In this document: in pieces, positions 12,757-25,100 of the stretch | Position numbering within the stretch: the stretch's first letter is position 1 | Layout of the letters: the number at the start of each line of letters is the position of its first letter | Assembly: GCA_038380795.1 (NCBI GenBank) | Contig: CM076267.1 | Location: 22,032,001-22,096,000 of the forward strand | Direction: 5' to 3' | DNA: 64,000 bases | Source of the DNA: Pyrocephalus nanus | Taxonomy: Eukaryota; Chordata; Aves; Passeriformes; Tyrannidae | The notes under the pieces: generated by a model | The model's database searches: none | Seen by the model: the letters and a program-made list of their open reading frames with translations, nothing else | Told to the model about the DNA's origin: nothing | Made by a program: the position numbers and the translations under genes

Positions 12757-13290
12757 GGCTGGCGCGGCGGAGGCGGCGCGGCCGCGGGCCCGTCACACGC
12801 GGACCATGGCGGAGCTCAGGCTGCAGGGGCGGCCATGGGGGGCCGGGGCTCGGCGGGGCGGGGGGCTCGGCGCGGCCCGCGGGCGGCCGGCGGGCCGGGG
12901 GCGCGCGGCAGCGGCAGCCGGCGGCGGGGACGCGCAGCTCGCGGCCGCTCCCTCCATCGGCGGGGCCGGCGCGGGGAGCGCGGGGACGCGCACGCCTCGC
13001 GCCCGGCGCGGGGGCGGCTCCGCGGGGAGCGGGAACGGGAGCGGCAGCGGCACCGCCCCGGGGCGGCCGCAGCCAAGGGAGCCAATGGAGCCGACGGAGC
13101 CCGCCGGGCTCCGGGAGAGGCACCCGCGGGATGAGTCACGCACCGCCGCAAAACGGCACCTCCGCGCCCTTCGGGGGTGCGGGGACAGGCAGGGCAGCGA
13201 CCGGCAGCCCCGGGGGGCACGGCAGGGAGCGGCTCTCCCCGAGCCCCCCCGTCTGACGTGGCCCGTGCACCAGGAGGTACGGCCGGGAGC
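12640..13290 (-). promoter_or_regulatory. CpG island, alpha1-chimaerin alternative promoter
   Basis: About 650 bases of extremely GC- and CpG-rich sequence in an otherwise AT-rich locus, overlapping the 5' half of the alpha1 first exon and extending upstream. It contains many GGCGGG/GGGGCGG-like boxes, an inverted CCAAT box (13082-13086 on the plus strand), a perfect AP-1 motif TGAGTCA at 13132-13138, and a CRE half-site TGACGT at 13254-13259. No TATA box is seen on the minus strand just upstream of the start codon, which fits dispersed CpG-type initiation. The long open frames on both strands here are by-products of the low stop-codon frequency in GC-rich DNA and are not annotated. The boundaries are estimated by eye. 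Confidence 0.8.
13132..13138. promoter_or_regulatory. Consensus AP-1 motif in the alpha1 CpG island
   Basis: TGAGTCA is the full palindromic AP-1/TRE consensus and lies about 375 bases upstream of the alpha1 start codon. AP-1 (Fos/Jun) sites are typical of activity-induced neuronal promoters, so a role in alpha1 expression is plausible but inferred. A 7-base match can occur by chance. Confidence 0.4.
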
Positions 13291-13340
13291 GCTTAATGGG
13301 ACCGCTCTTCCCTTAAAATTACATTTTTCGATTCTTTTCG

Positions 13341-13350
13341 TATAAAAAGA
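13341..13350 (+). promoter_or_regulatory. TATA-like element facing away from alpha1
   Basis: TATAAAAAGA on the plus strand just outside the CpG island, pointing away from the alpha1 exon. It could serve divergent antisense transcription, but no downstream coding frame supports a gene, and a 10-base AT-rich match is weak evidence. Confidence 0.2.
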
Positions 13351-15518
13351 GGGTCACCAATCTCAAGCCATGTAGGGATGCGAACACAAATGCCACCCAA
13401 AGTTCATTGCACCACTCCATCCACCAAAGACTCAAACCCCGAGTTGCTAGTGGTGCCTCTTTTTAGGAGTTTACAGATACTAACAGAAGGTAAATGACCA
13501 TAGTCTCCAATTGGACCGAAACCTGAAGTTTGGACGGGTGCAGCTGATAATGAAATGTGAACAGGGCAGTCAAGTCCTGGCTAGCCCTCGCACGAAGTAA
13601 AGGAAACGGTATTTAACACAACCATTAAAACCTTGAATTTGTTGCCGTAGGAGCAAAAATCAGCGGGCTCACAAAGGACAGGGCAGACCATGACATATCC
13701 ACCCAGAGCTGCTCACCAGGGCAGCCCAGCTCAGGGGGCTCCCTCCAGCTGAGGCCACGATGGCCACTCGACTCCTGCGGTTTTTCTTCTAGTGCTCTCC
13801 AAGCATATGTGAACAGTCTTTGTCAGAGACAGCAAAAAGGGCCCCTTGATCTGACTTGGTACAGCAAGGATTTACACCGTGGGGCTGACCACCATCCCGA
13901 CATTCAGGGTGCCAGGAGACCTCCCCTCGTGCACAGCCTCCCTGTGCAGCCAGAGCGCAGCCCTCCCTCCCCTGCCACAGGCTGCAGCACCACAACCGCT
14001 CTCCCTTCTGCAGCGAAGGTATTTTTATCTCTCCTGAGTCAGTAACCAAAGACAAGCACAGTTTGTCACAGGCTTCTGGGTGGAATGGGTATGTGCTTTG
14101 CAGCTGGATCAGTGTTACAGGTTAGCTCAGTACTGCCAAGACAGCTGAGAGTAATACTCACTGGGAGCCCCTCTTCTGTTTCCTTGCATGGCCCCCTGTA
14201 CCTTCCCTACAGGAAAAAATATGCTGGGTCTCAGAGTGCAGAGATTAGGGATGTCTTCACCAAACACTAATCTGCAATACAAGTTAATAACTAATAATCA
14301 AAACACTGGCTACAGATTTTACAGGGTGAAGCTGTCAGGCATTAGTGGCTCATACAGGGACCTTCAGGAGTAGCCGACTCACAGGGGGCTCCATCCTATC
14401 CAGAAATAATTTTCCAATGACTACCTCAATCTGCCTGTCTTGCTTTTAAGCACTCCCTTGTACTGCAGGTGTATAAATGCTCCTCTGGCCTTTTTCTGCA
14501 CATCCTTACAAGTGTAACACTCCATGGCTATAGAGATTAAGAAAACTGAGGTGAGGAGTAAGAGATGGCAAAAACTGACCTCTTCATCTACATGAAGCAT
14601 GAGAATAGTAAGGACTCAGGGGAGGAGGAAGCAGGCAGGCTTTTGAGCTCACTCTTTCCTTTCCTTTCAGCTAAAGTCACTTCACAATTTCCTTCTCAAG
14701 AACTATGTCAGGTAAAAGTCCCCAGGGAACAATGTGGACCTACACCTGCCCCAGAGAAGTCATCCTCTCCAAACAACTTTGGGTAACAACAGGCTCAGGA
14801 AGCAAATTGTGAATTCTAGAAACATTTCATTACACTTCTCCTTGGAACATGAAATTCCTCTTATTTTTTAAAGGGAAAAAATACATCAACAAAACTTCAT
14901 ATTGGGAAATAGATTATTTGAAAATTTAATTTGTTGGAAATAAATAACCCACTGATTTCCAAGAACACATTTACTATCAGAATCTACCCTTATTATTTTG
15001 TGTAATTCCACTTAAGAAGCAAGACAAAGCATACCAACTTTCCTTTCAACCATTGGTAGAGCATATATTCGTTTTTTGACATACTTACTCCTTAATTGTC
15101 AGCATCTCTTTTCCTAATTCTGAAGAACTGAGTTATTTTCAATGGCACTTTAGAGTCATGCTAGTAGAAAGAGATCTCTGGATCCTGGAAAATTAAATTT
15201 AAGAATGCCAATAAAAAGGCATGCGAAAGTATCCAACAGGGAAATGTCCTATCTCATGGTTGTAATTATGAAAATGCATTATAATCTGGAAAGTAGTTAT
15301 ATGATTATGAATTTTAATTTTAACACTGCTTTGTGTTATAGTAATCTAACTCAGACTGCTTATTGGTTATACATAAATCAGCTTCCCATTGTTCAGTGCA
15401 AAGCATTTTCTCCTGTTTACAAATAAAGGAATACTGGGCTCACCTACACTTACAGACATTCACCTGTGCTATATGCACTACAGTTGTGTATACCAGAAAC
15501 CCACACTGAAAGAAAGTT

Positions 15519-16005
15519 CACAGAATCACAGAATATGCCAAGTTGGAAGTGACCCACAAGGATCATCAAGCCCAACTCCTAGTCCTGCACAGGACCATCC
15601 TCAAGAGCAACACCATATGCCTGAGAGTATCATAAAAACAGTTTGAACTCTGTCAGGCTTGGTGCTGTGACCACTTTCCTAGGGAGCCTGTTCCAGTGCC
15701 CAACCATCCTCTGGGTAAAGAACCTTTTTCTAATATCCAACCGAAACCTCCCCTGACACAACTTCAGGCCATTCCCTTGGGTCCTGTCACTGGTCACCAC
15801 AGAGAAGAGATCAGTGTCTGCCCCTTCACTTCCCCTAACAAGGAACTTGTAACTGCAATGAGGTCTTCCTTCAGCCTCCTCTTCTACAGGCTGAACAGAC
15901 TAAGTGTCCTCAGCCACTCCTCATACGGCTTCCCCTCAAGGCCCTTCACCATCTTTGTTGCCCTCCTTTGGATGCTCTCTAACAGCTTAACAGCTTTCCT
16001 ACATC
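15519..16005 (-). mobile_element. CR1 LINE, 5'-truncated 3' end
   Basis: Read on the minus strand this is the 3' end of a chicken repeat 1 (CR1) retrotransposon: the degraded C-terminal part of the reverse-transcriptase ORF, the short 3' UTR with the typical GATGATC/GGGTC block, and the terminal octamer-like ATTCTGTGATTCTGTG. On the plus strand it begins CACAGAATCACAGAAT. The coding part is broken by several stops and indels, so this is an old copy. The left boundary is clear and the right one approximate. It lies in an alpha2 intron in the same orientation as CHN1. Confidence 0.9.
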
Positions 16006-17115
16006 ATGGTGAGTTAAAGCCATAAATTCAGCAACTGAAAAATTATGAAAAAATACATGCCTGCTATCTATATCTTACATAGGTTTTCCCAACATAAAGT
16101 GGTGCTGTAATTAAAATTTATACAACTGCTTTTGGATTACATTATTTTTTAATGTGTATGCCTTTGGGAGTTTGGCTTTGCAAGGTAGTGCTCTTCTTAA
16201 ACCAGACCAATTCCCTTGTTTTTGAAAATCTAAATGAAGAATGACATTTCTATTGTACACACCTTCCTGACCACCGTTTGGGTCATCAGACAGGCCCAAA
16301 TCTTTAACTTACCAGTATGTGAGATAATAAAGTAAGAGAGAGTAGCCTACTGTCCTTGGGAAGCCCTAGTCTCTGCAGAGGTGAGTCATCATTCCTGAGA
16401 CCAAACAAGTGAAGTCACAGACTTGGGGCTTCAACTCAAATCCTTCAGGAAGTTATCCTCTCCTGAGACACTCTCCTGCTCCAGGCACTCCATGCTGTCT
16501 CTCTTGCAGCCTGAAGGTCCTGCTCTCCTTACATCTTTGGTTGGCTTTTGATTCAAAGCCTGCCCTCCACCAGTGGCTCCTGCACTCCCGCCCGCCAGCA
16601 AGATCTGCTCTCCAGAGCCCTTTCATTTTCCAACAAATTATCTTTTTAACTTGCTCTGCCTGAAGTCTGTCTTAATGGGCACAATTATCAGATACTGCCT
16701 GCTACATCCTGGATTAAAATGAGGCAGAAATCCTGGGAGAAAAGTAATCTCTCTTCCACTTTTCTAAGTGTTGATTTTATTTTTTTATTAATTGTTTGTG
16801 ACAGACATGTGCAATCATTACATGTGTAGGGAGCAATATGCTGTGCAAACTCCAGGTGGAAGGAAACTGCAAGGCTGTCATTCCTAAATTTAATTTCAGG
16901 ACGTGATTTCACAGGACTGAGGTGAAATGAAAATGGAACGACTGGAAGCAATAGCCAAGCAACCTGTCAGCAGAGCACACAACCAGAGCAGCCTCTCAGT
17001 CCTCTACATTTTTGTGACTTAAGCACTAAAAATCCAAACCCAGCCACACAACAGCCTTTAAACCAAGACATCTGTTTAGAGGTTCTACATTGTACATATG
17101 AACTGAAGGGAAACC

Positions 17116-17133
17116 AAAAAAAAAAAAAAAAAA
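17116..17133 (+). repeat. A tract, 18 bases
   Basis: A simple homopolymer run in the intron; no adjacent element recognised. Confidence 0.9.
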
Positions 17134-19523
17134 GACAGTAACCTGCCATTTCAAATGTTCTCATTTGTTATAAAACCTCAACTGTAAGAGTGGTTCAATA
17201 TAGATCCTACTGGGACTCCAGTTTCCTTACTTGTCCCTGGACTAGTCCTTCAGGGTGCGGGAGAAACAGCTGTTTTCCTGAGCACTATTTGCTCTCAGTA
17301 TTAGCTGCATAATGTATGAGTATTTTCTGGTACTAATCTCCCAATCAGTAAGACTTATTATGAAGCCTCCACAGAATTGATTTAAAAGTCATCCCCGACT
17401 TGCAGTAAATTCCAATTAGTCACTCTCTGAAAGACACATTGTGGAAGTTTAATCCAGTCACACAATTCAGTCAACATCATACAAATTATCTTTCTAAAAC
17501 GGGAAATCAATGCATTCCCGTTTGTTGAGTAATAAACTAAAATTACTCCAGGAAAAAAAGAAAAAACAAAACAAAAACAACAAACCAAACGAAAACAGAA
17601 AAATTCAAGTCAGGTTAAGCTCACAAGTCCTAAAATAACCAGATCAGAGTTGATCAGGTCTCCTGAAGACTGTGTGCCTTTCCAGTACAATGGAGTGTTT
17701 AGTTTCATGAGCACCTGGCTCTGCTCTTTAACACATTATCATGTTTACATCAGTCTCGGGAAAGCATGTGTAATACACAGCAGGCTTTTCATTCTCATAT
17801 GGTATTTTCATGTTGTTATGACCAAATATGCCTTTATTATTTCAGATTTTATATATAATATGCTACCTTCCCTCAAAGGAATGTATTTTAATAATAATAT
17901 TAGCCAGCAGTTATATTGCATACATTTCTTAAAAACATCAAAGATGATGCCCTACTGTACATATATCAAGAAACAAGACATTTGTTTTGCTATGCAGTGA
18001 GCCACTGTACATTTTGCCATATTCTGTTTCACTGTATAGCTAATTTAGCCAAATACATATGCTGAGAAAGTTCTTCCTTGTATGAACACTTTATGAGCAC
18101 ATTTTATGGGCTCAGTACATGATTTTCAAAAGCTAATCAGTCAGATTGTGAAACTGAGCCCAATTTCCTCAATGCTGTTCTTAGTGGAAGCTTGTTCCAT
18201 GCTAAATATAATTTCCCCAGTCATCTTTCATAAGATTGTTACAAGGGGGAAAAGGCAGCCCAAAATGTTACTTCTTAAATAAAAGTGCTTTCAATTATTT
18301 TCTTCACTTGTAGACATACTAATGCCAGGCATAGCCTCTGCCCACAGGCATGTGGCATGAGCAGAGGGTAGGAATGCTATTCAAAGAAAAGGCTGACCTG
18401 AAAGCTGACATCTCAGAAGCTGGGTGGGAAGGACCATCAGGACTGGATTTTTCTTGCTGCCATTCCAACACAACCACATTTACCTGGCACATGGACACCA
18501 TCAGGCTCCCACAGTGCTCAAAGTATAATGGAATCCTTAGGCAACATAGAATCTCGCTTTCAGTTCACAGTTACCCACAGGGCAGCGGGTATGAATGATG
18601 AAAACCTACTGCTGAAAAAAGTTCTGGTTTTTATAACAAAATTTTCCAAATGGACGGACTTCTAATTAAATCAAACCTTTCCCTACCCCCTCCAATGAAA
18701 CACTTATTGCAAAATCCAAAGAAATGGCTATTTATATTTTTTATATAAGTGTATATGATTTCCACAGCAAGTAATGAACATTTTTATATCTAGAATCTTA
18801 AAAAAGTTTTTAAAAAATGTTTAAAAAATTGAAAATTTTATCAAACAAATTCAGCCAAAATGGTGTATGATTTAAAGTATGGCTGTTAAATTAATAAACT
18901 AAATTTCATTTAGTTTAAATTTAGTTTAAATTATGGAAAAAATGTCACCCAATATTGCTGCTAGAAATTACTGCATTAACAGTGAGTTCATTTGGTAATG
19001 TATTGTGCGATACAATTAAAGTGCATTGGCATTATTTGGGAAGACTGTACATTCACACTGGTGTGCTTAACATATTTTCATAAAAAGGGAGCATATTCAT
19101 AAAAAAGCAGAGAGGTCTAAAGGGAATCCAACAGAAAAGTTTTTCTGTGACTTTAGTCCTTTAACCTACTGGTCCCTGCAGTTGATTGGGATCTGGGTCA
19201 GCTGGTTTATTTTGTTCCTGGTGGTAAGGTGGGTTGCAGATTTGCTCCCAGCAGTTACCAATATGGGCCTTTGGAAATGACAATTCGAAACTGGGCACTG
19301 GCAAAAAGCACCCATGTGACTATTTCTTTCTTTCAGTAACTGGCAAGACAAAGCCAATGAACATTTATTGTTCTAGAGATATTGGCACAAAAGCAAGACA
19401 CTTTTCAGTGGCAAATACAACCCACTTTTCTCCTGAGGGAGGGGGCTATTTGGTATATAACTATGGATCTAGCCATGACAAAAATAAAATAAAAATTTCA
19501 CAGTGGCTCCACTAAAAAGTTCT

Positions 19524-19590
19524 GCTTTTAGTCTAGTTCTCAGGGACTTTGTGGGCTTTTAGACTAGTTCTCAAGCCACTTTGCTTTTAG
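19524..19590 (+). repeat. Short imperfect tandem repeat, about 30-base unit
   Basis: Two imperfect copies of a unit beginning GCTTTTAG(T/A)CTAGTTCTCA start at 19524 and 19555, and a third partial GCTTTTAGG starts at 19583. The spacing of 31 and 28 bases marks a small local duplication. Confidence 0.75.
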
Positions 19591-22107
19591 GGAGGTCAGT
19601 AACTGACTCACTGTGTACACTGTCAGAGTGGGGCAGTTCCAGGGATTTCCTCCACACTCCATAGGTACAAATCCTACTACAGGGGTGTATGTGGGCATGT
19701 GAGAACACGCACAGGTAGGGATGTGGATGTTGCAATCAATAATGGTGCTAAGCTGGATTTTGTAAGCTATAGCTACAATTTCCTTTATGCTGTATAAATA
19801 ATAATATGCTCCTGCTCCCAACAGGGTTGTATTCTGGATGAGAAAGTACAGCCCTGCCCTCTTCCCAGGGCTTCTGCCTTGTCTTGAGCCAGCCAAAGCC
19901 ATAGGGCTCTTCCCTGCAGACCCCAATGCAAGATGCCCCCATGACCCCAGCTGCCTCTGGAAAAATAACCAACTGCTCCAGCCCTTTCCTTAAAGACAGA
20001 CTACCAGCCTGTTTGCAAGAGGCAGGATATGACTGCTTGACAAAAGCGGAGCTGCTACCAAGCTGTGTGACACTGAGGCAGGAGATGTCAATCAAACACC
20101 ATGATAAAAGCTACCCAGAAAGCTAAGAAATTAGCTCTTTTCACTCCTAAATCTGACTGTGGTGAGGAAAGCAGTTCCCCACAACCATGAGTTCAAGCTG
20201 AGGTATCAGCCTCAGCAATTGTCTTCTTGCTTTGTAGCAGCTCGTTACCACAATCCCATTCTTCTGCCGGAAAACAACCTGCATTAACAGGGGGCCAACT
20301 CCAGCCAAACTTGCAAAGCACAGAAGGGGACCAAGAACTGGTAGAGCACATAAGAAACAACCTCCCTGCCTCAGGGGCCTGGCAGCCTCACTGTTCCCCA
20401 GGCAAAACATTCCAGATGATTCCTGAACAAGAAGAGAACCATCATTAAACACTGGAATTTGTCTCCAGTAAATCCTTCAAAGACTGTCCTTTACAGTTTT
20501 GCTTTCCATCCACCCTTCCATCTTCCATAGTTTTGGTTTTGGTCCAATCCTATCTTCCTCCCCTCCTGCCAAGAGCCTGGGCCACGAAGGTGGTAAGTTA
20601 AGCAGTGAGTTAAAGCAGTGAAAGCATCGGCCTGTGCCAGGTACTCCTCTCCCTGGGAGAAGCAGAGAGACTGGGAGGACTACTCACATAGTTTAAGTTA
20701 ACTATTGTACCATTATACATCACTAAATCAGGGCTAGAGAGATCTGTCCTGCAGCTGTGAGACCTTTGGGAAAAGGAACTGAAACAAGGAGCTCTGCCTA
20801 AGGGAGGAACCCTCAGACTGGTCAGCAACAGAGAGCCTTTTCCTCAACAGCTCCTCCATCCTGCTCCCACTGAGCATTTTCTATTCCAGCTAACAGCGTT
20901 GTGTTTCCTTCCCATCCCTTGGTCTGTGATGTGTCTCCTTGCTGGTCTGCAGAGAGCTGTGCTGCTGTGACCAAGGCATGACTGACGTTCATTGCAGTGA
21001 GGGGTCACTCCAGCAGAAGCCTCTTTACTTGTGACATGTCAAGGCAGACTGTGTTCCAAAAAGACCTTAAAAGTAATTTATAAATGCCATGTGCTCTATA
21101 GCAGTGATAACAGTCAAAATGTAATGCAAATTGGCAGCTGCATTAATGCCACTCTTTTGGCAAATGCTCTTTTTTAATGATATACTACATTAAAGTATCA
21201 TAAGAAAACATGCTGTTAAGACTAATCTTCTGAAACCACAAGGGACTGGTGATAATTTATTCCACATCTGACCCATACTGTTATAAGGATTTCCTCAAAT
21301 AAAAGGAAAAATAAAAGAGAAGGCACATCAAAAAGTTTAACCATACCCTTTTGATGAGGAAATACATAAGTTACAACACCTCCTTTATAATTTCAATTTA
21401 GGAATCATACTGATAAAAGTACTTTTTACAAGCAACCTTTGTATCTTTTTGTAACTGAAAATGTAAACACTTAGGGATAATGACAACCATGTAATCTACA
21501 AGGTCTTTCTACTATTGTATTTATTAGGTTTTAAAATTTAATCCTTATGGAATAGGAGCTTTGGCTACTGGTATAACTTGGGCAAGAGTATGAAAATTTC
21601 TTTTTATGTCTCATTGATATTTTCTTACCTGATGTATAATACTCATTTCACATTAGTCTTGCCTGGCAGTCTAATGCATCTAATATTAGCCTTTTTTGTT
21701 CTACATAGTAATTCAATTTGGACTAATTCAATGTATGCTGTAATTGAAAACTGCAGCTCATTAATTTCTAAACACACTTTGTATTTCAGACTACACCTGC
21801 TCCTTTGGCATATTCTCTATTTTGAATCCATCCACTTCTTCCTGAATAAGCTATGTTGCTATGATACGTGTGCTGTCACAGTTTCTTTCTCAAACATACT
21901 TTCAGTCCATAATCATACTTATTTAGCATAAATAAGACTAAGAATGCAAAGTCTCCTAATCCTTCCTCAATTATAATTTGATTCAAACCCATTAGTCAAG
22001 GCGAAAACAATTTTTAACCTGAAGGAATACCACAGTTGTCACATGGATATACACAACATTCTTGCAAAATTTATAATGGTGAAAACATGATTATGGACCA
22101 CCTCACT

Positions 22108-22109
<2 letters not shown>

Positions 22110-22155
<46 letters not shown>
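22110..22155 (+). repeat. Uninterrupted A tract, 46 bases
   Basis: Forty-six consecutive A residues, flanked by CCTCACTGC on the left and GGGGTGACCCCCAGTG on the right. No retrocopy is recognisable upstream, and I see no clear target-site duplication. Length in the real genome may vary, as such tracts are unstable and hard to sequence. Confidence 0.95.
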
Positions 22156-22158
<3 letters not shown>

Positions 22159-25100
22159 GTGACCCCCAGTGCTCACCAGCACTCCTTGTGGACCCTAATT
22201 ACCAGTTTTCCAGGTCTATGTGTGTCCATGGGCATAGCTGCGCAAGTGCTGTGGGTCTGGGTCTATGCATTTTATACAATGAAATTAGGCAGATTTGGAG
22301 AATGAGGTGGACTGATCACCCTTCAGATGAGTCTCGTGGGCTCCCGCTACCCTTGCATAAATCTCTATTTAAATCATGACTGCTCTGAAACCCGCAGTGA
22401 ATGAAACCAGAGTGGAATTGGCAGTGGAATTATATTCTGCTCCCAAATTAAAATTACCAGTTATTAACAAATTATCAGTTTATTTCCACTCATAAAATCA
22501 TCCAATCCCTGATCACATTCTTAGAAAAGGCCCATTTTACTTCTGTTAACCAGTGTTTCAATCTCCTCCTCTCTCCTTTTCCACATATGGTTCATCTTTC
22601 CTATTTATTCCCTCTTAGTTTCCTAATTGACATTTTAAAGTGCTTCTATCCTGAACATTTTCATGTAAGGGCAGGAAACGTCCCATTTCCCTACAGAAAG
22701 CTATGACTGTTAAAAATTCTTGAGACATGCACTCAAGAAACCATCATCTCAAATGGTCAAACACAGCACCTTTGAAACAAATTTAAATAATTACTTGATT
22801 AGAAAATGGAATGATTTTGAATGATTTAAAATGGGAATGGCAACGCAACTCCCCATCATAAATTTGGGCTACGCAGAATATTTACCTTTTGAGGGAGAAG
22901 CATTGGCATGTCGACAAGTTATACAACCTGTGTTACACAGGAGAGACTCCAGAGGGTTTTATTTTCCCATCTCTCCCAGCAAGTCTGTGGTTTCTTACAA
23001 CATAATGTTTAGTTGATGTCTATTTTCAGTTGAAATGCACTAGTCCCAAGTCCCAATCAGTACATTTGGGATTTCATATGTGTGCAATTTCTGAACAGCA
23101 GCTTTTATTGTGACCTATACGGTCATGTCAAAGCTAAAAGACTAAGTTTGGGGTATATTTCCATTACTTAAATTCATTGGAAATGAGCAAAATGTTAAAC
23201 CAGCACATCTGCTTCCTTCTTTCTTTGCGTGCTTTTCATCTCGTCTTACAGGGCAATTTTTCATTTCTACTGCCACTGTCAACTAGCACTTTAAATGACA
23301 CCGCTTATTTCTAACACTGAGGTTGTTTGGATTTTCAACAACAAAAACAGCCCAAGAGAATTAACCCATAAAGCCTATAAAGAAAATAATTATCCAGTAA
23401 GCTCTCAGCATGATCAGCTTGCTGAGCAGTGAGCCTGCCTTGTGAACTTCAGTGTGACAGAGGTGACTGGAAGCTCCCAGGCACCCAGCTGCAGCACTGC
23501 TAGCAAGGATTTGGGTGGAGGCTGGAGGGAACGAGAAGCTGCCATTTAAGAGACTGAGCACTTGAAATTCTGTGAAACATAACAACACAGAATACTTTTT
23601 GCAATTTTTGTGCATTTGCATTAAACACATTGCTACTCTAATCATCAGCCAATTCACAGAAATGCCTGAATGCAAATGCAATTCACTACCATATTAACTC
23701 TAGGAAATAGCTTCAAGACTTTTTCAGCAATGTAAATTCATCAGAAATCTTCTACCAATAAACTATTTGATACATGATATAAAGCATAGAGCTTTTAAAA
23801 TATTTCACCATTACATGCAAAATGGAAATTGGGAACATAGCGTTTCATATTTTCACAGAATTCCTCCAATCCTCTCTCAGGAAAGGTAAAAGCTGCTTGT
23901 CTCTAAGTGCCACTAATCTAATTCACAAATTGGGAAACATGAAAAAATTTATTAAATCACATACACATATGACTAAGGCTTAATAGAGGACATTACACTC
24001 TGTGATACTAGCTCTAATGTTCCTTAGGCAGCCTATTTCAAACTGCTTAAGCTCTAAGAAAATGCAATAATAATCCCCACTGAACAGCAATATAATCGAA
24101 GTGCATTATAATATGAACTTCACTATTAGAAACACATTATCCTGTAATTATCTTGGAAGTTGTATGGAGGAATATCAGTACTAAGATGATGAAGATTAGA
24201 GCAAGAACTGTTCATCAGCTGATGAACCAGATCTTTCAGCGTGACAATTCTTACCTTGCTTAAACATTAGGACTGTAGGAACAGTAAATGCCAAAAGCAA
24301 CACTGTTTCTAACTGCTGATGCTATGCAGAAAAAAGGTTAAATATGGAAAAGTTTTATGTTCTAAAAGTTAATGATCAAAGGAAGACTTTGCAAAACTGT
24401 CAAGAGTTGCTGTCTTCACTGATGACAAATGTGACAGGTTTGAAATAATAGGAGCAAGTAGTTTATCGAGCTTAGTAACAAAACTGCTCTCCTTACTTTG
24501 TTCAAAGTCAGAAAACATTCAGCTAGAGACTAAAATTAAGCATGAGAAGTTTCAGCTGAAAATATATTTTTCCTTGTGAAAGATTAAAAAGAAAGAAACA
24601 AGGGCCAGAACAGATCAGCTGTGGCATTAAGCAAAGGATAAACGGTTATTCTTTTTTATTTTTAGTCTAATACTTCATTTAGGCACTCCTAACTGCTTCT
24701 CTTTCTGCTACCACTTCTAAAACAATCATTTCACTCTTCATGAGTCTTAAGGATTTGGTAACCACTTATGAATGGGCAATTACTAGTGGAGCAGATGTGC
24801 CTGCCTATCAGGGGATTTTCTAACTGGATGGGGGGCGACACACGAGATCACCACAACTTCACATCCTTTCCATCTTTGTACAGAAGCCAAATGACATAGA
24901 TTTGTATAGGGTGAGCATGTTAACAGTGACCAGTGTAAAAGGCTTTTCCTGCTCCCATCTAGACACATACACACACAGACAGAGCAAACAGTAAGGAAAG
25001 AAAGGAGTTTATCTGAATAGAGAGGGGTAAGCAGAGAAAATCTCTGTTAGTCAGACTCTGAGCACAGGTTTGAACAGGCTACACATTGCTGAAGAAGGCA

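Noticed and set aside
12514..13345. Several long open frames of 115-230 codons on both strands in the GC-rich region.
   Set aside because: They overlap each other and the alpha1 exon in other frames, are made of Ala, Arg, Gly and Pro, and follow from the rarity of stop codons in GC-rich DNA. No protein family is recognisable.
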